Positions 61,201-64,000 of a stretch of DNA of 64,000 bases are shown piece by piece. Source of the DNA: Tubulanus polymorphus (Eukaryota > Nemertea > Palaeonemertea > Tubulaniformes > Tubulanidae); the NCBI RefSeq assembly GCF_964204645.1, contig NC_134034.1:1052001-1116000 (forward strand), given 5' to 3'. Position 1 is the first letter of the stretch. Each line of letters opens with the position of its first letter. The position numbers and the translations under genes were made by a program. Below the pieces are notes generated by a model. The model did not search any database. It was not told where the DNA came from and saw only the letters and a list, made by a program, of their open reading frames with translations.

Positions 61201-63378
61201 GACTGATCTCGATAGATGGAGCCAGTCGTATTCATAGCATGCATATTTCACAGTTTCCCGAGGTGGCTGATGACTTTTTCGGTGTCATTGTTGCCTTGTT
61301 GTTGCAACGATACTGTCGGCATGGCAACAATGCGACCACAATGACACTCTGTCCAGAACTGTGGAACTGGGTCCTGAACTGGGGAACTGAATGTCCTGAA
61401 CACTGTGGAACTGGGACTGAGTCCAGAATTGTGGAACGCTGTCCAGAACTGTGGAACTGGGAAACTCTATCCAGAACTATGGAACTGGGGTCCTGAACTG
61501 AGGAACTCTGTCCAAAACTGGGGAACTGGGTCCAGAACTGTGGAACTGAGTCCATTTTATTTCAGTGAAACCAGGCGGGCCTGGTTCACCGACCCTTTGC
61601 CTCTGATTTGAGTGAAATTCTTTTGAAGAAATTCTCAAGGAATCTGATTTATTTCAGTTGAACCTGCCGTGCAAGATTCTGCGATTCCAGCGATCGCTGC
61701 TTCTCCGGAGAAAATGCTACCGAGCGCAGACGCTGTCATCGACACTGACTCACCGCTTTCAAAGGGTAAGCAGACTGCGGCAGGGGAGGGGCAGACGGAC
61801 AAACTTAGCTGATGGCAGACTGCGGCAGGGGAGCAGCAGATAGACCAACTGACGGTAGACTGCGGCAGGGGAGCAGCAGATAGACTAACTGATGGCAGAC
61901 TGCGGCAGGGGAGGGGGCAGACGGACAAACTTAGCTGATGGCAGACTGCGGCAGGGGAGGGGCAGATAGACCAACTGACGGTAGACTGCGGCAGGGGAGC
62001 AGTAGATAGACTAACTGATGGCAGACTGCGGCAGGGGAGGGGGCAGACGTTCTAACCGATGGTAGATTGTGGCAGGGATGAATTGATCCTTTCCCTTCTC
62101 GTATTCTTGGTTCTATGTTAAATGCATCTGGAAAATTTCAAAAGAATTGTTTGATATATTTATTTAGGACCTGTTACCACATTCTGTCAGTTAGAATTTT
62201 ATTCTTAATTGATTGTGACAAAAAATTCTAGTAAAATTCTCGGTAAAAGAGGGAGGTCAAGTAGTGAGGGTGGGAGTGTGTTCAATGTTTGGATAACCCA
62301 CACCTCTCCGGACCTCCTTCATGCTGTTGGTGGGTCACAGATGATATTTATACTTAACTAAATTGGCTATGTCTACGTTATTGGTGTTTGGGATAAAATG
62401 CTATTTAATCGATCTCTGGTCCAAACAATTTCTAAATGAGTTCCTCGTGAAGCTTGTATTTTTTTCAACATTTCACAAGTATTAGAGTTCTTCCTGGACT
62501 TCAATTGAAGCAGTAAATCCCTTGGTTGTTTGCAGCTGATGTTTTTAGTTCCAACTAATTTCGATAGATGGAGCCAGTCGTATTTATATTTCACAATTGA
62601 ATGAAACGTTATTCAACGTTTACACAATCATTAACTAATCATGATTTTGTCAATTTGATCGGTAGATTTCGTTTGATTCGGTGTCCCTTACAAACCCACC
62701 ACACCTGCAGGGAGTGAAACAGGGGATTTGATTTTGAAATCAGAAATGGAAGTACAGATATAGTTGTGTGATTGGTGGTGGAATTTACAGAATTTTTTTA
62801 TTGTAATCGAAGTACATAATTGGAAATTTGGGTCCCATTCAAACAATCTTCCAACCAGTCTGAACCGGCAAGTGATTGATTGGGGTTAATTTTGTCGACA
62901 TTTTGGAAATAACTATATTACAAGGTTGAAGATCATTTCATCCATTTCCCGAATTAACCAATGATTTTTACGTCCTCTTACAGGAAGTGAAGATAAAATC
63001 AACTCATCAATCGAAGGCGAGTTGCTATTGGATACGAGTAATACGTCTGTTGAACAATCCGACCAATCGGAATCCGCCGTCACCGTTCAAACAGAAGCAG
63101 ACGCCCCGAAAATTAACGAATCGCGAGCGTCCGATTCTGGTTTCAATAGCGACCTGTCGACGATGCAATCGGTCGACTCGGTTTGTCACCAGGGGGCAGA
63201 GGGTGTTTCGAGTCTCGTCGATTTAATAGCGAAATTCAGCGAGGAACATTCGGCCTACGATCTGTCTCGGTTGCCGAGTGACCAGATATTTAAATTGCAC
63301 GCCGATCTGTTGAAATTGACGTCGTCTGCCGTCGTCGCGTTACAGAAGAAATGTGCGTCTGCTGAGGAAACATCGTAA
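39309..63378 (+). CDS. RIF1: RIF1, replication-timing and DNA-repair factor
   Basis: Thirty coding exons: 39309-39427, 39511-39681, 39968-40109, 40192-40283, 41054-41246, 41705-41797, 42251-42386, 42471-42622, 42716-42854, 43207-43359, 43648-43749, 44070-44227, 44328-44405, 44737-44813, 44939-45113, 45522-45623, 46170-46449, 46581-46750, 46903-47094, 47427-47629, 48055-48382, 48475-48632, 49065-50040, 50511-55235, 55582-55779, 55970-56038, 56415-56581, 60458-60666, 61658-61765, 62984-63378. They sum to 10,260 nt, 3419 codons plus stop (human 2472). The HEAT-repeat half (residues 1-1080) includes [15 protein letters not shown], and [12 protein letters not shown] follows near residue 1095. The middle is disordered. 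C-terminal marks: SILK at 3017-3020, RVSF at 3041-3044, [14 protein letters not shown], and the [17 protein letters not shown] domain. RIF1 recruits PP1 to chromatin to delay origins and, in vertebrates, limits end resection. The weakest splice site is the donor at 44227 (ACG|GTACCC). Confidence 0.97.
40110..40191 (+). repeat. Single-unit intron: one ~79-nt family copy is RIF1 intron 3
   Basis: The 82-nt intron runs GTTTGTATGGCTTCCTTCAT, then AAATCCCCCTATGACGTCAT, then CAAATTGCG... to TGTGTTTTCAG. Essentially all of it between the splice sites is one family unit. Here the core is TGACGTCA, where most other copies have TGACATCA. Confidence 0.9.
40300..41015. repeat. 40-bp tandem repeat in RIF1 intron 4, ~17 copies
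   Basis: The unit is GGGGCTGGTTTTATAGACCA plus GTTTTAACTTGAACCCTGCA. Each unit contains a CTGGT...ACCAG hairpin. It begins ~25 nt after the donor and ends ~40 nt before the acceptor. Confidence 0.95.
41798..42250 (+). repeat. RIF1 intron 6 made of the ~79-nt family, ~6 units
   Basis: The donor AAAG|GTTCGTACAATGG leads straight into CCGCCTTCATAAATCCCC. Six units follow, the last ending CCTATGACATCATC about 20 nt before the acceptor (TGATCTTTTATCAG). Sense orientation. Confidence 0.92.
42387..42470 (+). repeat. 84-nt RIF1 intron 7 built from two facing half-units of the family
   Basis: GTGAGTCTTGAAAAATGGCT starts like a sense unit (ATGGCTGC...CGTAAA). It then switches to the reverse orientation, GATGATGTCATAGGAGGATT, before TTTTTTTTAAAG. 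The intron is therefore a small inverted pair of family pieces. Confidence 0.75.
42915..43178 (-). mobile_element. Degraded copy of the piggyBac-type MITE in RIF1 intron 9
   Basis: Internal landmarks match the 5215-5510 element in reverse order: TTTTAGTGCTGGAGATGATT, AGTGCGTCTACCCCATGGTG, CAGATGCTGCCATCTTTCAA and CACCGATTTATACACCGCAC. The ends have decayed. Confidence 0.75.
44406..44736 (+). repeat. RIF1 intron 13 made of the ~79-nt family, ~4-5 units
   Basis: The donor CAG|GTAAGATGTCTGCTTACATA is itself the start of a unit. The last unit ends CCTATGACATCATCAGATTT, 8 nt before TTTCAG. One unit is truncated at CCCCCTATATTCCTAC. Sense orientation. Confidence 0.92.
45114..45521 (+). repeat. RIF1 intron 15 with ~5 units of the ~79-nt family
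   Basis: The donor CAA|GTACGTTCG is followed directly by ATCCCCCTATGACATCATCG. Four sense units follow, then one reversed unit (45411-45450). About 70 nt of ordinary sequence precede the acceptor GTCGCGCAG. Confidence 0.88.
45735..46130. repeat. ~92-bp tandem repeat in RIF1 intron 16, ~4 copies
   Basis: The unit includes CAATTGTATCTCAAATCTCT, TCCCGGGAAATGAAATCTGG and TTCAGGAAATCAAGAATTTT. The intron's own start (GTGAGTATCTCAAATCTCAT) resembles the unit's TTGTATCTCAAATCTCT. Confidence 0.9.
47095..47426. repeat. RIF1 intron 19 with ~4 diverged units, mixed orientation
   Basis: The first unit after the donor is sense (CCATAGATCCCCCTATGACA), a second has TATGACGTCATC, and later ones are reversed (GATGTCATAGGGGTTTTAAG, GATGATGTCATAGGGAGATT). 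Confidence 0.8.
47640..47960 (+). repeat. GTGGATGGCTCCGA repeats in RIF1 intron 20
   Basis: ATGGATGGCTCCGAATTGTG begins 10 nt after the donor. Similar words recur near 47739 and 47799, and weaker GGAGCCATCC pieces later. Same family as CCDC47 intron 4, and same sense orientation relative to the gene. Confidence 0.55.
48780..48985. repeat. ~20-bp array (GTGGAACTGGATCCACAACT) in RIF1 intron 22
   Basis: About nine units. Reverse complement of the RETREG intron 3 minisatellite core. Confidence 0.9.
49498..49680 (+). repeat. In-frame 18-nt repeat encoding (V/A)EQTDT
   Basis: In RIF1 exon 23, codons for [20 protein letters not shown] and similar repeat about ten times. The unit GAGCAGACGGATACTGCT contains GCAGACG. 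The segment is acidic, low complexity and disordered. Confidence 0.9.
50041..50510. other. RIF1 intron 23, no array
   Basis: Two related segments (50195-50245 and 50315-50365, sharing GGCACAAGGAACCTCTTCAT/GTTGCACAAGGAACCTCTTG) suggest a small duplication. Nothing else seen. Confidence 0.5.
51141..51170 (+). other. AT-hook motif in RIF1 ([10 protein letters not shown])
   Basis: Residues 1674-1683 read [10 protein letters not shown], with the GRP core flanked by basic residues, a canonical AT-hook. It would bind the minor groove of AT-rich DNA. It lies before the basic/acidic repeat region. Confidence 0.8.
52185..53650 (+). repeat. RIF1 tandem protein repeat, ~12 units of 35-43 residues
   Basis: Residues about 2022-2510. 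Each unit has SPKK(N/M/V)AAG, a basic block (GRRKSKN), serines ([10 protein letters not shown]) and an acidic end ([14 protein letters not shown]). SPKK is both a minor-groove-binding and a CDK-type motif. Repeats have diverged in sequence but keep order and spacing. They account for roughly half of the extra length over human RIF1. Confidence 0.9.
54277..54395 (+). repeat. In-frame repeat encoding (S/D)ADAPSA in RIF1
   Basis: The unit GATGCTCCGTCTGCT repeats about eight times, coding [15 protein letters not shown]. Similar to the DPSAGV repeat in RETREG. Confidence 0.88.
55236..55581 (+). repeat. RIF1 intron 24 made of the ~79-nt family, ~4 units
   Basis: The donor CTG|GTACGTAAAAAATGGCTGCC leads directly into TTCATTAATCTCCTTATGAC. 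Four sense units follow, then ~55 nt to TTTTTCAG. This intron separates the exons coding for the SILK and RVSF motifs. Confidence 0.9.
56039..56414. other. RIF1 intron 26, nothing recognised
   Basis: Ordinary intron sequence with no array or element end seen. Confidence 0.5.
56590..57072. repeat. 60-bp tandem repeat at the start of RIF1 intron 27, 8 copies
   Basis: The unit is ATGACGACCTTCTCATTCTC, AATGACTTCAACGATTCAGT, GAAATTATGATTAGTTACTA. It begins within 10 nt of the donor (TG|GTACGTATAACAATGACC). Copies differ at a few positions. Confidence 0.95.
57099..57903 (-). CDS. WSC-domain exon pair, antisense and nested in RIF1 intron 27
   Basis: Two minus-strand exons join in phase to make one complete WSC domain. 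Exon a (57787-57903, acceptor CTATACTAG, donor CGAG|GTGAAT) codes [20 protein letters not shown] through CGLICYNR. Exon b (57254-57418, acceptor TTTTTCAAG) codes [20 protein letters not shown] through [18 protein letters not shown]. All the WSC hallmarks are there: GCY, C..C, GLQY, CFCG, C...CTGN and CGG. Exon b either splices at GGAAG|GTAAAT or reads on about 50 codons to a stop at 57099. WSC domains are Cys-rich extracellular carbohydrate-binding modules. No signal peptide or other domain was located, so this is a fragment, a nested gene or a pseudogene with no visible break. Confidence 0.75.
58190..58243. repeat. (TA)n microsatellite, ~27 repeats
   Basis: Uninterrupted TATATA run in RIF1 intron 27. 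Confidence 0.97.
58285..58579. mobile_element. piggyBac-type MITE, second full copy
   Basis: It starts TTAACCCTTTCAGTGCGTCT and ends CACTGAAATGGTTAA, same length (295 bp) and orientation as the 5215-5510 copy, with TTAA on both sides. By eye about 90% alike. It sits in RIF1 intron 27. Confidence 0.85.
58899..59016 (-). CDS. Possible terminal exon, antisense in RIF1 intron 27
   Basis: After a minus-strand acceptor (CCGCATTACAG) 38 codons run to a stop, coding [20 protein letters not shown] followed by [18 protein letters not shown]. The region is GC- and CpG-richer than its surroundings, which suggests coding or promoter DNA. The plus strand also has an acceptor-like CGTTTTCAG facing it. Family not recognised. 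Confidence 0.3.
59020..60160. other. RIF1 intron 27, remaining part
   Basis: Contains a short CCCCTCTCT pyrimidine run (59284-59345). No exon recognised; the ORFs here have no family resemblance. Confidence 0.5.
60161..60281. repeat. (CCCT)n microsatellite, ~30 repeats
   Basis: An uninterrupted CTCC tetranucleotide run of ~120 bp, 175 nt before RIF1 exon 28. It reads as pure pyrimidine on the transcribed-sense strand. Confidence 0.97.
60765..61225 (+). repeat. Duplicated ~450-bp intron segment, copy 1 (copy 2 at 62160-62600)
   Basis: Shared blocks in the same order: GAGGAAGGTCTAGTAGTGAG(GGTGGGAG), CCCACACCTCTCCGGACCTCC, GATGGTATTTATACTT, TTCAATTGAAGCA and GATAGATGGAGCCAGTCGTA. Copy 1 is in RIF1 intron 28 and copy 2 in intron 29, same orientation, about 75-80% alike. 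Either a duplication or two insertions of one element. Confidence 0.8.
61345..61556. repeat. ~20-bp array (CCAGAACTGTGGAACTGGGT) in RIF1 intron 28
   Basis: About nine to ten irregular units of the same core as the arrays at 13445 and 48780, in the orientation of the latter. Confidence 0.85.
61766..62075 (+). repeat. ~38-40-bp tandem repeat at the start of RIF1 intron 29
   Basis: The unit includes GATGGCAGACTGCGGCAGGG and GCAGATAGACCAACT. The array starts at the donor itself (G|GTAAGCAGACTGCGGCAGGG). About eight units in two alternating versions. Confidence 0.9.
62160..62600 (+). repeat. Duplicated ~450-bp intron segment, copy 2
   Basis: Partner of 60765-61225; see that entry for the shared blocks. 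It lies between the 40-bp array and the dispersed 260-bp repeat in intron 29. Confidence 0.8.
62650..62940 (+). repeat. Dispersed ~260-bp repeat, copy 2
   Basis: Same blocks and orientation as 32510-32760. It ends about 40 nt before the acceptor of RIF1 exon 30. Confidence 0.75.
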
Positions 63379-64000
63379 ACACAACGAAAACAATCTACGT
63401 CTGCTGAGGAAACAACAAAAACATTGTAAACATTGAGGAAACATTGTAAACAGAACATTAATTTAGAATTCTATGTAGACACTGGTTTAGTGCAGCCTGG
63501 ACCCAGCACCTCTCAGACTCGAGGGGCTGCAGGTTCCAGGCTGCTGACTGTCCGAGGGGCTGCAGGTTCCAGGCTGCACATTGATGATAACTGCATGAAA
63601 ACACCTCGAAACTGTTTAAAAATCTTTGATATTTAACGCTAATCGCGGGTTCGATATTTCTATATGTTTATTTCTCCTCCATTCGAAACATGTAATTCAA
63701 AACCGATGGATATTTTCTTTTTTTTTCTACTTGTGAGTTACAAGCATGAAAAATTATGTTAATTAGCTACAGTGAACCGAACAATTCTGCAAGGGGAGCA
63801 TACATTGTTTCACTGTAAAGGCAGCATACTTAGCTTCACTGAGTGTAAGGGGAGCATACTTTGTGTATTTACACCAGCTGGATCCGATCAGAGTCCAGTT
63901 TTGTGTAAAAACTCTCATTTCTAAATTTGGTATACTCCATTTGTGAACGTACTGAAAGCTCCCCGAAATAGTGTTTGTAGCTCAGTGAAAGTTTTGTGAA
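63379..64000. other. RIF1 3' UTR and downstream
   Basis: Two short duplications are visible: ACGTCTGCTGAGGAAACA near 63397 repeats the last RIF1 codons, and GAGGGGCTGCAGGTTCCAGGCTGC occurs twice (63520-63575). AAGGGGAGCATAC occurs twice at 63789-63850. No AATAAA seen close to the stop. No gene. Confidence 0.5.

Overview
This window is nuclear DNA from an animal. The genes have many GT-AG introns, and five conserved metazoan genes can be spliced by eye into complete reading frames. The combination of genes, the invertebrate-style intron repeats and the MITE content suggest a marine invertebrate bilaterian, possibly a spiralian. The species cannot be fixed from the sequence alone.

Layout, left to right. 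1-3.3 kb: a fold-back element, two tandem arrays and two weak exon candidates. 3.3-8.9 kb (minus): CCDC47, an ER translocon/calcium factor, 9 coding exons, 498 codons. 10.0-17.8 kb (plus): an ER-phagy receptor of the RETREG/FAM134 family, 8 exons, 537 codons, with a C-terminal LIR. 17.8-20.5 kb: repeats. 20.5-22.8 kb (minus): ribosomal protein eL43 (RPL37A), 4 exons, 92 codons. 23.8-26.9 kb (plus): ZNF622 (Rei1-like 60S maturation factor), 7 exons, 437 codons. 26.9-39.2 kb: AT-rich, gene-poor DNA with MITEs, LINE tails, arrays and a few unresolved coding-like segments. 39.3-63.4 kb (plus): RIF1, 30 coding exons, 3419 codons, with PP1-docking motifs and the conserved C-terminal domains. An antisense WSC-domain exon pair lies inside its largest intron.

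The five gene models were assembled from splice sites. Each has a total coding length divisible by three and consistent intron phases, which is strong internal support. Two head-to-head pairs share functional themes: CCDC47 with RETREG (both ER membrane) and RPL37A with ZNF622 (both 60S ribosome).

The most unusual feature is the intron content. One ~79-nt sequence family (core CCCCCTATGACATCATC) occupies at least ten introns in four unrelated genes. It starts within about 5-25 nt of the 5' splice site, and in one case a single unit makes up essentially a whole 82-nt intron. This is what intron-generating elements (introners) would look like. Nearly every other long intron carries its own minisatellite. 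A 7-mer, CGTCTGC/GCAGACG, is strongly enriched in exons of all genes, on both strands and in several reading frames. A piggyBac-like TTAA MITE has single copies and one copy whose interior has expanded into a 98-bp satellite.
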